A stretch of DNA of 64,000 bases, from contig NZ_CP151587.1 in the NCBI RefSeq assembly GCF_038396845.1, positions 3,198,001-3,262,000 of the forward strand, written 5' to 3'. Made by a program: the position numbers and the translations under genes. Of this stretch, positions 25,941 to 36,089 are shown piece after piece; position 1 is the stretch's first letter, and every line of letters begins with the position of its first letter. Under the pieces are notes generated by a model, which ran no database searches, was not told the DNA's origin, and was given only the letters and a program-made list of their open reading frames with translations. Source of the DNA: Gymnodinialimonas sp. 57CJ19 (GTDB lineage: Bacteria > Pseudomonadota > Alphaproteobacteria > Rhodobacterales > Rhodobacteraceae).

Positions 25941-26853
25941 GATCGGGCATCGCATCGGCGGCGAAGGCATCGGGGCCCGTTTCACCTTCGGCCCCCAGGG
26001 TAATGACCCGTTGCGCCTCAAACGCATCGCCAAGCCACATGGCCAGCGCGACGGGATCGGTCACATCGGTGCCCGGCCCCTCTACCGCATCAAGGACCAG
26101 TTTGGAGGGGGCCCAAACGCTGATTTTCCCTTGTTTCATCGCCCAATCAAGCTCTGTCCGGCTGTCCACGACAACGCATCGGGCGTCCCTTGCCGCCAGG
26201 ACCCAGGCCGATTGCTCAATCGCCAACAGCGCGATCCGCCGTTGGGGCATGGCGTGGGCGGCTTGCGGGGCGGCCACCTTGGGGGCGTCGACACATAGGA
26301 TCAACGGCGCTTCGGCCTTCTCCAATGCGTCCAACAAGGCAGGAAGGTCGGTCCGGTGAATAGCGGCATCGGAGAGGTAGACCACGATGGGATGGGGGGC
26401 GGCTTCGGCCAGCAAACGCAGGCGGCGACGGCCTTCGGGCGCTTGGCGGAGGATTTCGACCCCCAAAGTATAGGGCCCCCGGTCCAACTTGCCGATCCGC
26501 ACGAAGACCCGCGCGGCCAAGGGGTGTTCCAGAATGCTGTCGGCGATACGCGCGGCGAGGGTTTCCAGCAAGTTCACCCTCTCGGCGGCCAGGGCGGCGT
26601 CAATCGCTTCGGCGATGGTGTCGTAGCTCAGGATGCGATCCACATCATCGGTGGCGCTTTCTGCGCGGGTCTCGACCTCGACCACCACATCGAACTGGAT
26701 CTTCTGGGTCACGCCCCTTTCGGCCTGAAACGCCCCGATCTCCACCTCGCGCACATGGTCCGTCATCGAGATACGGTCGCGCGGCGTGCCGTCGGCGGTC
26801 GCCTTGGCCCGTTCAGAGGGATGGCTAAAAGCTTGGGAAATCTCGTCAGACAT
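25933..26853 (-). CDS. folB: Dihydroneopterin aldolase fused to an amino-acid-kinase-like domain
   Basis: A 306-residue protein. Residues about 28-145 are a FolB domain (VREVEIGAFQAERGVTQKIQ, LLETLAARIADSIL, VRIGKLDRGPY), which cleaves dihydroneopterin in folate synthesis. The remaining 150 residues are not part of a normal FolB of about 120 residues. They have a strand-helix pattern and the stretches GKISVWAPSKLVLDA and TDVTDPVALAMWLGDAFEAQ, reminiscent of the amino-acid-kinase-fold proteins of the MfnE type. A kinase motif is incomplete at the N-terminal side, so the second domain may be regulatory. Start MSDEIS is chosen over an upstream in-frame start at 26910. Domain two is inferred by eye. 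Confidence 0.82.
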   Translation of the reverse strand: MSDEISQAFSHPSERAKATADGTPRDRISMTDHVREVEIGAFQAERGVTQKIQFDVVVEVETRAESATDDVDRILSYDTIAEAIDAALAAERVNLLETLAARIADSILEHPLAARVFVRIGKLDRGPYTLGVEILRQAPEGRRRLRLLAEAAPHPIVVYLSDAAIHRTDLPALLDALEKAEAPLILCVDAPKVAAPQAAHAMPQRRIALLAIEQSAWVLAARDARCVVVDSRTELDWAMKQGKISVWAPSKLVLDAVEGPGTDVTDPVALAMWLGDAFEAQRVITLGAEGETGPDAFAADAMPDLT

Positions 26854-26952
26854 GGGCGTGCGCCTTGGATTGGGACAAGGCTCGTCTAACACGAGAAAAT
26901 CGCGCCGCAAGGGCCAGCTTGCGGCGACTATACCGCCAATTCCGACGCGAAC

Positions 26953-27642
26953 TCAGTATTGCTGGCGGTAGAACTGGTGGATGCCGATGGCAGCTGTTTG
27001 CGGATAAACGCTTGCCCAACGGGGGTTTACCCAATCGGCGTGGTAATGGGTGGCCCCCGCCGTCAGGTCGCGCGGGGCGTCGTCAATCATGATCCGCGCG
27101 ATATGGCCAAGACGGTGCATCGCGGTCTCGTCCGTCATCTCTTCCGAGCGTCCGTCGCAGGTATAGGTGAACTGGCAGGCGAACTGGCGGCCCGTACCTT
27201 GGGTGATGACGCCGCAGATCGTGTCGGGGTAATTCCCCGCATCAACGCGGTTCAAGATCACTTCAGCGACGGCGTATTGGCCGGCAATCGGCTCCCCCCG
27301 TGCTTCAAAATAGAGCGCTTCCGTCAAGCATTGCCATTGGGCGTTGCCGCGCGGGGTGCGCAATGCGTCCAACTCGGCGGCATCCATGATCCGGGGGTCG
27401 TCGCCCGCGAGCGCCGCGTCATAGGCAGAACCGATCTGGCGCAAGCGTGTGGCTGTCAGCGACGAAAGAGAGGCCGCCTCCATCCCCATCAACTGATCCA
27501 GCACGCCGGAAAGCCCGTTGGCCGCGGTCGATGTACTCAGCGTCACATCCGTGGCCGACATGTTTTGCGCGTTGGCACCTGAGGCGGCGCAAACAATTAA
27601 AAAGCCCGCGCCAAACGCGGACAGAATCCGTAGTTTCATCAC
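26953..27642 (-). CDS. SleB/CwlJ-type cell wall hydrolase, secreted
   Basis: A 229-residue protein with a signal peptide ([19 protein letters not shown], cleavage near 25) and a C-terminal Hydrolase_2 domain of the SleB/CwlJ family (about 100-225): [29 protein letters not shown] with the catalytic Glu in [27 protein letters not shown]. In spore formers this family degrades cortex peptidoglycan. In alphaproteobacteria it is a general periplasmic muramidase or transglycosylase-like enzyme of unclear role. It is monocistronic, downstream of ppdK on the same strand. Confidence 0.9.
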   Translation of the reverse strand: MMKLRILSAFGAGFLIVCAASGANAQNMSATDVTLSTSTAANGLSGVLDQLMGMEAASLSSLTATRLRQIGSAYDAALAGDDPRIMDAAELDALRTPRGNAQWQCLTEALYFEARGEPIAGQYAVAEVILNRVDAGNYPDTICGVITQGTGRQFACQFTYTCDGRSEEMTDETAMHRLGHIARIMIDDAPRDLTAGATHYHADWVNPRWASVYPQTAAIGIHQFYRQQY

Positions 27643-27801
27643 TGCACCCTTCCAAGGGAAAAAGCCGGTCCCGTTCTATTGCGGGTCCTGGCTGATCTCG
27701 TTGGCGGGTAGTTAACTCAAATTTTAGGAACGGCAAAATCGGCCCTGAGTCCTGTGTTGGCCCGTATGAGGCCCACTAGATTTAGAGGACACGCCTTAAA
27801 G

Positions 27802-30339
27802 CTATACCTTAACGTCCCCCAGCAAGCCCTTGTCTTGGATGGAGAATTGAGCGGCTGCAAGCTTTGCCACCGGCACCCGGTACGGAGAGCACGACACATA
27901 GTCGAAACCCGCCTTGCGCGAGAACTCAACCGACTCTGGATGGCCGCCGTGTTCGCCGCAAAGCGCCAGGGTCAGTTCGGGCCGCACCGAGCGCCCCCGC
28001 TCAGCGCCCAGAAGCACCAACTCCCCCACACCGTCCATGTCCAACTCTCGAAACGGATCCTCCGGGAAGACCCCCTGTTGCACGTAGGCGGACATGAAAC
28101 GGCCCGCATCATCGCGGCTGAGGCCATAGGTCATTTGGGTCAAGTCATTGGTGCCGAACGACAAAAACGCCGCATGTTCGGCGATCTCTCCGGCCCGCAG
28201 GGCAGCACGCGGCGTTTCAACCATGACGCCAAGGCGATAGGTGAAATTCACGCCGGTTTTGTTGCGCACTTCGGCAGCAATACCGTCAATGGCGGCTTTC
28301 ACAATCTCCACTTCACGGCGGGCCGTGACCAGGGGGATCATGATCTCTGGGACGATCGGCGCGCCTTTCTTGGAGGACGCAACGGTCGCCTCAAAAATCG
28401 CGCGGGCCTGCATGTCATAGATCTCAGGCACGGTAATGCCCAAGCGGACCCCACGCATCCCCAACATCGGGTTGAATTCCTGCAACGCCTCAATTCGCTG
28501 CGCCACACGGCTCACCGGTATGTCCAGCGCTTCCGCCAAGGCGCGGATGCCATCGCGGTCACGGGGCAGGAATTCGTGCAAGGGCGGGTCAAACAGGCGG
28601 ATTGTGACGGGCTGGCCCTTCATCAACTCGAACAATTTGGTGAAATCTTCCCGCTGCATCGGCAGCAAGCGATCAAGGGACGCCGCGCGATCCTGGGCGT
28701 TCTCGGCAAAGATCATCTCGCGCATCACTGTCATGCGCGTGGCGTCGAAGAACATATGCTCGGTCCGGCACAGGCCGATCCCGTCCACCCCGAAACTCTG
28801 CGCCATGGCCGCATCTTCGGGCGTGTCTGCGTTGGCGCGAATACCAATATCACGGGCCTCATCGGCCCAATCCATCAGTTTGGCGAAGGCACCGCCCAGG
28901 GCGGGTTCGATCATCTCCGCCGCGCCGACGAGCACTTCCCCCGCCGAGCCGTCAATGGTGATGATATCGCCCTCATGAAACACCCGACGCCCCGGCACCG
29001 TGATGGTTTTCTTGCGCGCATCCAGTTGCAGGCTCGTCGCGCCCGCCACGCAGGGCAGGCCCAAACCGCGGGCAATGACCGCCGCATGGGAGGTCACGCC
29101 ACCGCGTTCTGTCAAAATCGCCTGTGCCGCGTGCATTCCTCGAATATCCTCGGGCGAGGTTTCGCGGCGCACCAGAATACAAGGCTCCCCCTGCGCGGCG
29201 GCAGCGGTGGCACCGGCGCTTGAGAACACGATCTTACCGGTCGCGGCACCGGGGGCGGCGGGAATGCCCGTGGTCAGCAAATCACGATCCCCGCCGGGTT
29301 TGACCTGCCGGTGTAGCAATCCGTTGAGCGTATACGGGGGAATGCGCATCAACGCCTCTTCCCGAGAAATCACGCCGGTTTCCGAGAGGGCGACGGCGAT
29401 TTCAACCTCACCGCGGGCTGAACGGGGGGTGCGTATGGCATCGAGGATCGACAGTTCCCCATCCATCAACGTGAATTCGATCTGCATTTCTTCGCGCAGC
29501 CGGTGACGCATCACACCGTGGGCATTGCGCAGGGCTTGCAATTGCTCGGGCGCGACATCTTCCAAGGCAGCGCCACGGGGGTCGCTTTCGATAAATTGCG
29601 CCGCCCCTTCTGTCAGCGCCTGACGCCCCTGCCCGCGGGGCAGATATCGCCCGGTAACTTGAGGTTCCCCGGTGTCGGAGGAAACGAACTGAATGACCCC
29701 TGCCCCGGAAATCCCCTGCGCCGGGCCAAGCGCCATCTTCTGCACTACAAGGCCAAGCCCCGCATCGGCGGGCGCCCCTCGGGCTTGCCGCAAGAGCCGC
29801 GCCGTCGTCCCTTCCCACGCCCGCGCCATGGAGCGCAGAACTTCCGCCAATTGCACCGTGGGGTCCTGCGGAAACGGCTCTTCCATCTCGGCCTCATAGG
29901 CCGCCTTGGCGATTCTTGGGGTGATGGGGTTTTCAAAATCATCGGCATCAAGGCGATGGACGTGCACCGCGTAGGAGCGGATGAAATTCGTATAGACCGC
30001 GCCCGCCACGTCGGGGCCGTGGGTTTGCGCCAGCGCGTCATGGGTGGCGTCACACATGCCGACATTCAGGATCGTGCCCGGCCCGCCCCAATCGGGCGTT
30101 TCCGAAGACGACCGCACAGACAAGAGCGCACCGGAGCCAAACAGGCCCACCAGCGATTCCAGATCAGGCATCCGCCCTTCCGCGATCGCGCGCACTGTAT
30201 CGAAGCTGAGCGCGACCGTTGGCGGCACGGGCATATCCAGCCGCACCAACCGCTGAAGGCACTTCGCACGGTTCCCATGCCGGTCCTTGCGGATATCGGC
30301 GGTGGGTGTGATCTCGGTGAAGTCAGGCGTGGTAAGCAT
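27802..30339 (-). CDS. ppdK: Pyruvate, phosphate dikinase
   Basis: An 845-residue enzyme interconverting pyruvate, ATP and phosphate with PEP, AMP and PPi. The nucleotide-binding part is at the N-terminus (LLSVRSSSETPDWGG at about 71-85). The phosphorylated His418 lies in GGVTSHAAVIARG. The C-terminal PEP/pyruvate barrel holds GTNDLTQM and the catalytic Cys in SCSPYRVP near 823. Length is slightly short of the usual 870-900, owing to a shortened N-terminal domain. It provides PEP for gluconeogenesis from organic acids. No dedicated PPDK regulator gene adjoins. It lies between glyS and the SleB gene. Confidence 0.95.
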   Translation of the reverse strand: MLTTPDFTEITPTADIRKDRHGNRAKCLQRLVRLDMPVPPTVALSFDTVRAIAEGRMPDLESLVGLFGSGALLSVRSSSETPDWGGPGTILNVGMCDATHDALAQTHGPDVAGAVYTNFIRSYAVHVHRLDADDFENPITPRIAKAAYEAEMEEPFPQDPTVQLAEVLRSMARAWEGTTARLLRQARGAPADAGLGLVVQKMALGPAQGISGAGVIQFVSSDTGEPQVTGRYLPRGQGRQALTEGAAQFIESDPRGAALEDVAPEQLQALRNAHGVMRHRLREEMQIEFTLMDGELSILDAIRTPRSARGEVEIAVALSETGVISREEALMRIPPYTLNGLLHRQVKPGGDRDLLTTGIPAAPGAATGKIVFSSAGATAAAAQGEPCILVRRETSPEDIRGMHAAQAILTERGGVTSHAAVIARGLGLPCVAGATSLQLDARKKTITVPGRRVFHEGDIITIDGSAGEVLVGAAEMIEPALGGAFAKLMDWADEARDIGIRANADTPEDAAMAQSFGVDGIGLCRTEHMFFDATRMTVMREMIFAENAQDRAASLDRLLPMQREDFTKLFELMKGQPVTIRLFDPPLHEFLPRDRDGIRALAEALDIPVSRVAQRIEALQEFNPMLGMRGVRLGITVPEIYDMQARAIFEATVASSKKGAPIVPEIMIPLVTARREVEIVKAAIDGIAAEVRNKTGVNFTYRLGVMVETPRAALRAGEIAEHAAFLSFGTNDLTQMTYGLSRDDAGRFMSAYVQQGVFPEDPFRELDMDGVGELVLLGAERGRSVRPELTLALCGEHGGHPESVEFSRKAGFDYVSCSPYRVPVAKLAAAQFSIQDKGLLGDVKV

Positions 30340-30458
30340 GGGCCGGGTTCCGGGTTAACATTCGCGAACGATACAGTCGGAGCCATGACTGTCCAGTTAA
30401 CCGGGCAATCATGTGACAGTTTTGTGCAGAAGTGTTGCTGCGGCGCGGCGTAGGCGGA

Positions 30459-32546
30459 TTACCCCTCGATCTTGGTCAAATCCGCCACCGAGCCACAGGT
30501 TTGCGTAATATCGTGCAGCAAGTTCAACCGGTTACGGCGGATGATATCGCTGTCGGCGTTCACCTGAACGGCCTCGAAGAAGGCATCAATGGGGGCACGG
30601 AGCTTGGCCATCTCGCCCATGGCGGCTTCAAACTGCTCCTCGGCCACCGCTGGCGCGATGGCTTTCCTCGCCGCTTCAAGGGCGTCGAACAGGGCCGTTT
30701 CCTCAGCCGTTTCGGCGTATTTGGCGTCCGCACCGAAGCGATATTCCACCCCGTCCTTCTGCTCGGCTTGGGCAAGGATGTTGGCGGAACGCTTGTAGCC
30801 CTGGATCAGGTTTTCGCCGTCGGGCGTGTCGAGGAAGGATTGCAACGCGCGGGCGCGCTTTACGAGAAGATCCAGCACATCGTCATTAGCACCGCCTAGG
30901 CACGCATCAATAACGTCATGGCGAATGCCTTGATCGCGAAGCAGAACTTTTAGGCGATCATGGAAGAATCCGATCAAGTCTGCGGAAAGTTCAATAGCGT
31001 CCTGAGGTTCTTTGTCATAGCCGCCTTCAAACGCCTTTATCATCAAAGCCTGAAGCGAGAATTGCAGGCCGTTCTCAAGCGCCAGACGAATAACCCCCAG
31101 TGCCGCACGGCGCAGCGCAAACGGGTCTTTCGACCCGGTAGGCTTCTCATCAATCGCCCAGAAGCCTGTCAGCAGGTCCAGCTTGTCGGCCAGCGCCACG
31201 GCGACGCTCAACGGCGCTGTGGGGACGTCATCGGTGGGGCCGAGGGGGGCGTAATGCTCTTCGGCCACGGCGGCGATTTCGGGGGCGAGGCCCGCTTCCA
31301 AGGCATAGTATTTCCCCATCGTGCCTTGCAGCTCGGGGAACTCATAGACCATTTCCGACGACAGATCGGCCTTGGCGATGCGGGCGGCAGTCTCGGCCGC
31401 CGTTGGGTCCGCGCCGACCATGGGGGCGATTTCGCGGGCCAAGGCGGCGATGCGCTCCACCCGTTCCGACTGGCTGCCCAAGCGGCGCTCAAACGTGACG
31501 TTCTTCAACGCCTCGCGCCATGCGCCCATACCGTCGCGCGCAATGCGCAAGTCGTTGTCCCAGAAGAACTTTCCGTCTGCCAGACGGGCGAACAGCACCT
31601 TGGAGTTACCGGCGATGATCGTGGCTCCGGCATCGGCCGTGTCGCGGTTGGCAACCGTGATAAAACGCTCAATCCGGCCCGTGGCGGGGTTGCGGACCGA
31701 GAAGAACTTCTGGTGTTCGCGCATGGAGGTTTGCAGCACTTCGGCGGGCAGGCCCAGGAAATCTTCGGCAATCTCGCCCATCAAGACGACGGGCCATTCC
31801 ACAAGGCCCGCGACCTCGGCCAGAAGGCCGGCGTCTTCCACAACCTCCAGCCCCGCCGCGAAGGCCATGTTGGTGGCATCGTGCCAGATCGCATCGGCCC
31901 GGTCCTGGGCCGACAGAACCACATGGGCGGCCCGCAGTTTGGAAGAGTAATCATCGAACGAGGACACCGCAAAGCGGCCCGGTGCCATGAAACGGTGGCC
32001 TTCGGTCGTGTTGCCTGCCGTGATGCCGTCCACGTCGAATGGCACCACTTCCGAGCCATCTTCGCGCGACAGAATGCACAGGATCGACTGCAACGGGCGC
32101 ACCCACTTCAGGCTACCCGAGCCCCAGCGCATGGACTTGGGCCAAGGGAACGTGCGGATCACTTGCGGGATCAACTCGGCGATGATGACCTGCGCCTCGC
32201 GGCCCTCGGTCGTGACTTTGGCATAGTAGAAGGTGCCCTTCTTTTCTTCGCGTTCTTCCAGCGCATCACGCGACACCCCTGCCCCGCGCAGGAAGCCTTC
32301 CAACGCTTTCTCCGGCGCGCCGACCTTGGGGCCACGGCGTTCTTCGGACGTGGTGGGCGAGGATTCCGTCAGCCCCTCAACGGTCAGGACAAGGCGGCGG
32401 GGCGTGACGAAAGTGCCCGCAGAGGCGTAGGTCAACCCTGCCTCCACCAGACCATCGGTCACCATCCGCTTGAGGTCCGCACTGGCGCGAGCCTGCATTC
32501 GGGCGGGTATTTCTTCGGAAAAGAGTTCCAGCAGAAGGTCGGGCAT
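30459..32546 (-). CDS. glyS: Glycyl-tRNA synthetase beta subunit
   Basis: A 695-residue beta subunit of the bacterial heterotetrameric GlyRS. It begins MPDLLLELFSEEIPARMQ, the standard family opening, and contains FPWPKSMRWGSGSLKWVRPL and a long HD-like/helical middle, with a C-terminal tRNA-binding region. It works with the alpha subunit GlyQ, encoded upstream on the same strand. A DUF6446 gene lies between them. Length is the family norm. Confidence 0.97.
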   Translation of the reverse strand: MPDLLLELFSEEIPARMQARASADLKRMVTDGLVEAGLTYASAGTFVTPRRLVLTVEGLTESSPTTSEERRGPKVGAPEKALEGFLRGAGVSRDALEEREEKKGTFYYAKVTTEGREAQVIIAELIPQVIRTFPWPKSMRWGSGSLKWVRPLQSILCILSREDGSEVVPFDVDGITAGNTTEGHRFMAPGRFAVSSFDDYSSKLRAAHVVLSAQDRADAIWHDATNMAFAAGLEVVEDAGLLAEVAGLVEWPVVLMGEIAEDFLGLPAEVLQTSMREHQKFFSVRNPATGRIERFITVANRDTADAGATIIAGNSKVLFARLADGKFFWDNDLRIARDGMGAWREALKNVTFERRLGSQSERVERIAALAREIAPMVGADPTAAETAARIAKADLSSEMVYEFPELQGTMGKYYALEAGLAPEIAAVAEEHYAPLGPTDDVPTAPLSVAVALADKLDLLTGFWAIDEKPTGSKDPFALRRAALGVIRLALENGLQFSLQALMIKAFEGGYDKEPQDAIELSADLIGFFHDRLKVLLRDQGIRHDVIDACLGGANDDVLDLLVKRARALQSFLDTPDGENLIQGYKRSANILAQAEQKDGVEYRFGADAKYAETAEETALFDALEAARKAIAPAVAEEQFEAAMGEMAKLRAPIDAFFEAVQVNADSDIIRRNRLNLLHDITQTCGSVADLTKIEG

Positions 32547-32607
32547 GGGAAGCGTCCTATTGATCGTCAGGCGCGGGCAATCGCGCGAATGGGGTTATCG
32601 GCGGCAC

Positions 32608-33063
32608 CTATTCCAGCGTGCCGTTAAGTTGGGTCCAGGCGAAGCCGCGCCCGTCGGGGAAGATGGCAACCACGCGGTCCACGCCACGGGCGAAGTCGAA
32701 TTGGCTCATGTAGGCCTGCGCCGCGCCGCTCTCCAGCGCCCCGCCAATAGCGGAGGCATCAAAGCAATCGAACCACGCGGGCGGGAACAGAGGCGTGGGG
32801 TCGGCGTAGGGTGTGGCATCGGCCAGAGGGGCCATATCATCCAGCGTGAAACAGGCCCGGTAGCGCAACGGAGAGGTCGCGGCGTCAATGCCTTGCGCGT
32901 CCGAGATCGCCAGCGGCACCAGCGTGCCGTCTTCGGCCTGAACTGTCAGAGAAACCTCTTCCAACGGCGCATAATAGGCGCGGGTGTTGGTGTACCAAAG
33001 ACCCACGCCAAACAGGATCGTGGACAGCACGATCACCACCACGATGATGCGGCCCGAGGTCAC
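32608..33063 (-). CDS. DUF6446 membrane-anchored protein between glyQ and glyS
   Basis: A 151-residue protein starting with GTG at 33063, which overlaps the glyQ stop (GTGA). It has one N-terminal membrane helix ([19 protein letters not shown], about 5-23) and a periplasmic domain with [30 protein letters not shown] and [19 protein letters not shown], which match the DUF6446 family as I know it. Cys residues in RACF and DCF may form a disulphide. Function is unknown. Coupling to glyQ is unexpected for an envelope protein and is kept in relatives, so it may only mark a stable gene order. Confidence 0.82.
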   Translation of the reverse strand: MTSGRIIVVVIVLSTILFGVGLWYTNTRAYYAPLEEVSLTVQAEDGTLVPLAISDAQGIDAATSPLRYRACFTLDDMAPLADATPYADPTPLFPPAWFDCFDASAIGGALESGAAQAYMSQFDFARGVDRVVAIFPDGRGFAWTQLNGTLE

Positions 33064-34007
33064 GCGGCACCTGCCGCAGTTGTCACATCCGCGCCGCCTG
33101 CTGCCGTTTGCACGAAGGCATCGGCGCACATCTTCGTCAAGGCACGGACCCTGCCAATGTAGGCTTGGCGTTCCGTGACCGAGATCACGCCACGGGCATC
33201 AAGAAGGTTGAACATATGGCTCGCCTTGATCGCTTGGTCGTAGGCGGGGTGGACCATGATGATAAGTTTGCCGGTCTTTGGGTCCACGGCGTCGTGGGAC
33301 AACAGTTGCTGACACTCGGCCTCGGCATCCTCAAAGTGGCGCAACAAGGTCTCGGTGGTGGCCGCGTCGAAGTTGTGGCGGGAGTATTCCTCTTCCGTCT
33401 GGCGGAACACGTCGCCGTAGGTCAGCGCGATCGGCGCATCGGGGTCGTTGTAGGGCATGTCCATGACGTGATCGATGCCAAGGATATAGATCGCCAAACG
33501 CTCCAACCCGTAGGTCAACTCGCCCGAGACGGGGTGGCAATCGTGGCCGCCAACCTGTTGGAAATAGGTGAACTGAGACACTTCCATGCCGTCACACCAC
33601 ACTTCCCAACCCAAGCCCCAGGCGCCAAGGGTGGGGCTTTCCCAATCGTCTTCCACGAAACGGATGTCGTGCAGATCGGTATCAATTCCGATGGCCCGCA
33701 AGCTGCCAAGGTAGAGGTCCTGCAGGTCGGGCGGGCTTGGTTTGATGATGACCTGATACTGATAGTAATGCTGCAAGCGGTTGGGGTTCTCGCCATAGCG
33801 CCCATCGGTGGGGCGGCGCGAGGGCTGCACATAGGCCGCCGTCCACGCCCGGTCGCCCAACGAACGCAGGGTTGTGGCAGGATGAAACGTGCCTGCGCCA
33901 ACTTCCATATCGTAGGGCTGCATGATCGCGCAGCCCTTGGCCGCCCAATACGCCTGTAGGCGCAGGATGATCTCTTGGAACGAGCGGGGGGTGGTTGCCT
34001 CAGTCAT
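33060..34007 (-). CDS. glyQ: Glycyl-tRNA synthetase alpha subunit
   Basis: A 315-residue class II synthetase subunit. It shows [19 protein letters not shown] near the start, [15 protein letters not shown], motif 2-like [21 protein letters not shown], and [18 protein letters not shown]. It activates glycine and partners with the beta subunit encoded 514 bases downstream. The DUF6446 start overlaps its stop. It is divergent from the SPOR/peptidoglycan-binding protein gene, with a 253-base gap that must hold both promoters. Confidence 0.97.
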   Translation of the reverse strand: MTEATTPRSFQEIILRLQAYWAAKGCAIMQPYDMEVGAGTFHPATTLRSLGDRAWTAAYVQPSRRPTDGRYGENPNRLQHYYQYQVIIKPSPPDLQDLYLGSLRAIGIDTDLHDIRFVEDDWESPTLGAWGLGWEVWCDGMEVSQFTYFQQVGGHDCHPVSGELTYGLERLAIYILGIDHVMDMPYNDPDAPIALTYGDVFRQTEEEYSRHNFDAATTETLLRHFEDAEAECQQLLSHDAVDPKTGKLIIMVHPAYDQAIKASHMFNLLDARGVISVTERQAYIGRVRALTKMCADAFVQTAAGGADVTTAAGAA

Positions 34008-34260
34008 CGGTGAACGGCTCCGGTATAGCGGGTTTGGCGCGATGACTAGACGGGGCGCGGGCCGTGGTCAACAAAGCGACCCGATCCAAAGCGCCGATGC
34101 GGCGATGGCGCATATCGGCCACGCTAGGGGCATCACTTGCGGAAAACTATTGCAAAACAGGGTGCAATCGACGCAAAGCCCCGGTACGTTCAGGACTGGA
34201 TCGCGCGGGTCACGTAGGGCCAAGCGTGTTGAGAATTACATACAGGGTTACGGGATAATC

Positions 34261-36009
34261 ATGGCGATGCGTTTTTTGCAGGGGCTTATGGCCCTGAGTT
34301 TTGTGGTTTTTGGGTTTGTTGGCAGCGCACAGGCGCAGAACCAAGTCTGGGTTCAGATCGAGGCGCATCAAAGCCTTGCCGCCGCCGAACAACGGGTACG
34401 CGCCTATGCGCAACTGGTCGAAAACGTGAACGGTTTTCGCGCCACCACCGGTCTTTACGCCGTGGCCCTTGGCCCGTTTGACCCGGAAACCGGGCAGTTG
34501 GTGATCCAGCGTCTGCTCGGCCAAGGTCTGATCCCACGCGATAGTTTCCTGGAAGATGGCGATCTTTATGCCTCGCAATTCTACCCCGTTGCTGCGGGCG
34601 ATCTGGACCAAACAACCCCGCTTGTTGAGGAAGAGACTGCCGAGGAAATCGTCGTCGAAGAGGTGGTTGAAGAGGTCGTCGTCCCAGACGAGACCCCGCA
34701 ACAGGCCCGCCAGTCCGAGGCCGCCCTGACCCGCGAAGAGCGCGACCAGCTGCAAATCGCCCTGCAATGGTTCGGCTTCTACAATGGCCGCATCGACGGC
34801 GCCTTCGGCCCCGGTACGCGCGGCTCCATGCAGGCGTATCAGACCGACCGCGGGATGGAGCCTTCGGGAATCCTCACCACCCGTCAACGGGCGCAGTTGC
34901 TTGGCGAATATCAGGGCGAGTTGAACGCCCTGGGCATGCGCAACGTGCTGGACCAACGCGCGGGCATCCAGATGGATCTGCCCATGGCGATGGTGAATTT
35001 CGGCAGCTACAACTTCCCCTTCGCCCAATATGACGAAATCAACGACAGCGGCGTGCGCGTCATGTTGATCAGCCAGCCGGGCGACCGGGCGACGCTGTTT
35101 GGCCTCTACGAGATCATGCAAACCCTCGACATCGTCCCCCTTGAGGGCGAACGGGAGCGTGGCAACGACAGCTTCGTGCTGACCGGCCAATCGCCTGAGC
35201 TGCGCTCTCATACCGAAGCGCGGCTGGTGAACGGCGCGGTCAAGGGCTTCACCCTGATTTGGGAGCCTTCCGCCGACGACCAGATCGCTCGTGTTCTGCC
35301 GATGATGCAGGCCAGCTTCCAGGCCGTTGAAGGCTCGCTTGACCCGGCAGCGGTGCCTGAGGGGCTGGATGAAAGCATCGACATGGTCTCTGGCTTGACC
35401 GTGCGCCGACCCGATATCGTGCGCTCTGGCTTCTATCTGGATGCCCAAGGCTCGGTCCTGACAACGACGGAAGTGATCGGCCAATGCGGTCAGATCCTGA
35501 TCGACAACGCCTATGAGGCAACGGTCAGCTTCCGTGATGAGGCTTTGGGCATTGCCGTCTTGACCCCCAACCAACAGCTTGCCCCATTGGGGTTTGCCCA
35601 GGTGGCCGATGCACCTTCGCGTCTGCGTGCAGAGATCGCCGTGGCGGGTTTCCCCTTTGGCGGCGCGTTGTCTTCGGCCTCCACCACCTTCGGCACCTTG
35701 GCGGACCTGCGCGGCGTGAACGGTGAAGAAACCGTACAACGCCTTGCCGTAGACACCGCCGATACCGAGGCCGGCGGCCCGGTTCTGGACCTGTCGGGCA
35801 ATGTCATTGGCGTGGTTCTTCCGGGCACTGTGGGCAACCGCACCCTGCCCTCCGATGTGACGCTGGCGTTGCGCTCGGACCAACTGGTGCCTGTTTTGCA
35901 AGGCGCGGGCATTGGCCTGACGCTGGCGCAGCCCGTGGGCGCATTGAACCGCGAAAACATCAGCCGTGAAGCCGCAGACATGACGGTTCGGGTCAGCTGC
36001 TGGAACTAA
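34261..36009 (+). CDS. Secreted SPOR-like/peptidoglycan-binding protein with inactivated trypsin-like domain
   Basis: A 582-residue protein with a signal peptide (LMALSFVVFGFVGSAQA, cleavage near 25). About 25-110 is SPOR-like, then an acidic Glu/Val linker (120-140), then a peptidoglycan-binding domain at about 155-225 (LQWFGFYNGRIDGAFGPGTR). Residues about 380-570 follow the trypsin/DegP fold: SVLTTTEVI, GIAVLTP and AGGPVLDLSGNVIGV. However, the expected catalytic His, Asp and Ser are Glu404, Gly430 and Ala504. So it is probably a pseudoprotease that binds wall and protein partners. The start has MAMRFLQ with an upstream longer frame rejected because it lacks a signal. Confidence 0.83.
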   Translation: MAMRFLQGLMALSFVVFGFVGSAQAQNQVWVQIEAHQSLAAAEQRVRAYAQLVENVNGFRATTGLYAVALGPFDPETGQLVIQRLLGQGLIPRDSFLEDGDLYASQFYPVAAGDLDQTTPLVEEETAEEIVVEEVVEEVVVPDETPQQARQSEAALTREERDQLQIALQWFGFYNGRIDGAFGPGTRGSMQAYQTDRGMEPSGILTTRQRAQLLGEYQGELNALGMRNVLDQRAGIQMDLPMAMVNFGSYNFPFAQYDEINDSGVRVMLISQPGDRATLFGLYEIMQTLDIVPLEGERERGNDSFVLTGQSPELRSHTEARLVNGAVKGFTLIWEPSADDQIARVLPMMQASFQAVEGSLDPAAVPEGLDESIDMVSGLTVRRPDIVRSGFYLDAQGSVLTTTEVIGQCGQILIDNAYEATVSFRDEALGIAVLTPNQQLAPLGFAQVADAPSRLRAEIAVAGFPFGGALSSASTTFGTLADLRGVNGEETVQRLAVDTADTEAGGPVLDLSGNVIGVVLPGTVGNRTLPSDVTLALRSDQLVPVLQGAGIGLTLAQPVGALNRENISREAADMTVRVSCWN

Positions 36010-36019
36010 ACCTTAGCCG

Positions 36020-36038
36020 CGCGCCTTCTTCAGGCGCG
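36020..36038 (+). repeat. Short hairpin after the SPOR/peptidoglycan-binding gene
   Basis: CGCGCC and GGCGCG flank a 7-base loop, followed by TCAAAAG. It lies 11 bases after the stop and before the true terminator, and may stabilise the 3' end. Confidence 0.4.
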
Positions 36039-36059
36039 TCAAAAGTCTGAATACATAAC

Positions 36060-36089
36060 AAAGCCGGGCGCATGATACGCCCGGCTTTT
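36060..36089 (+). terminator. Intrinsic terminator of the SPOR/peptidoglycan-binding gene
   Basis: AAAGCCGGGCG and CGCCCGGCTTT form a perfect 11-bp stem with a 7-base loop, followed by a T-rich tail (TTTTCCTTTT). Confidence 0.93.
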
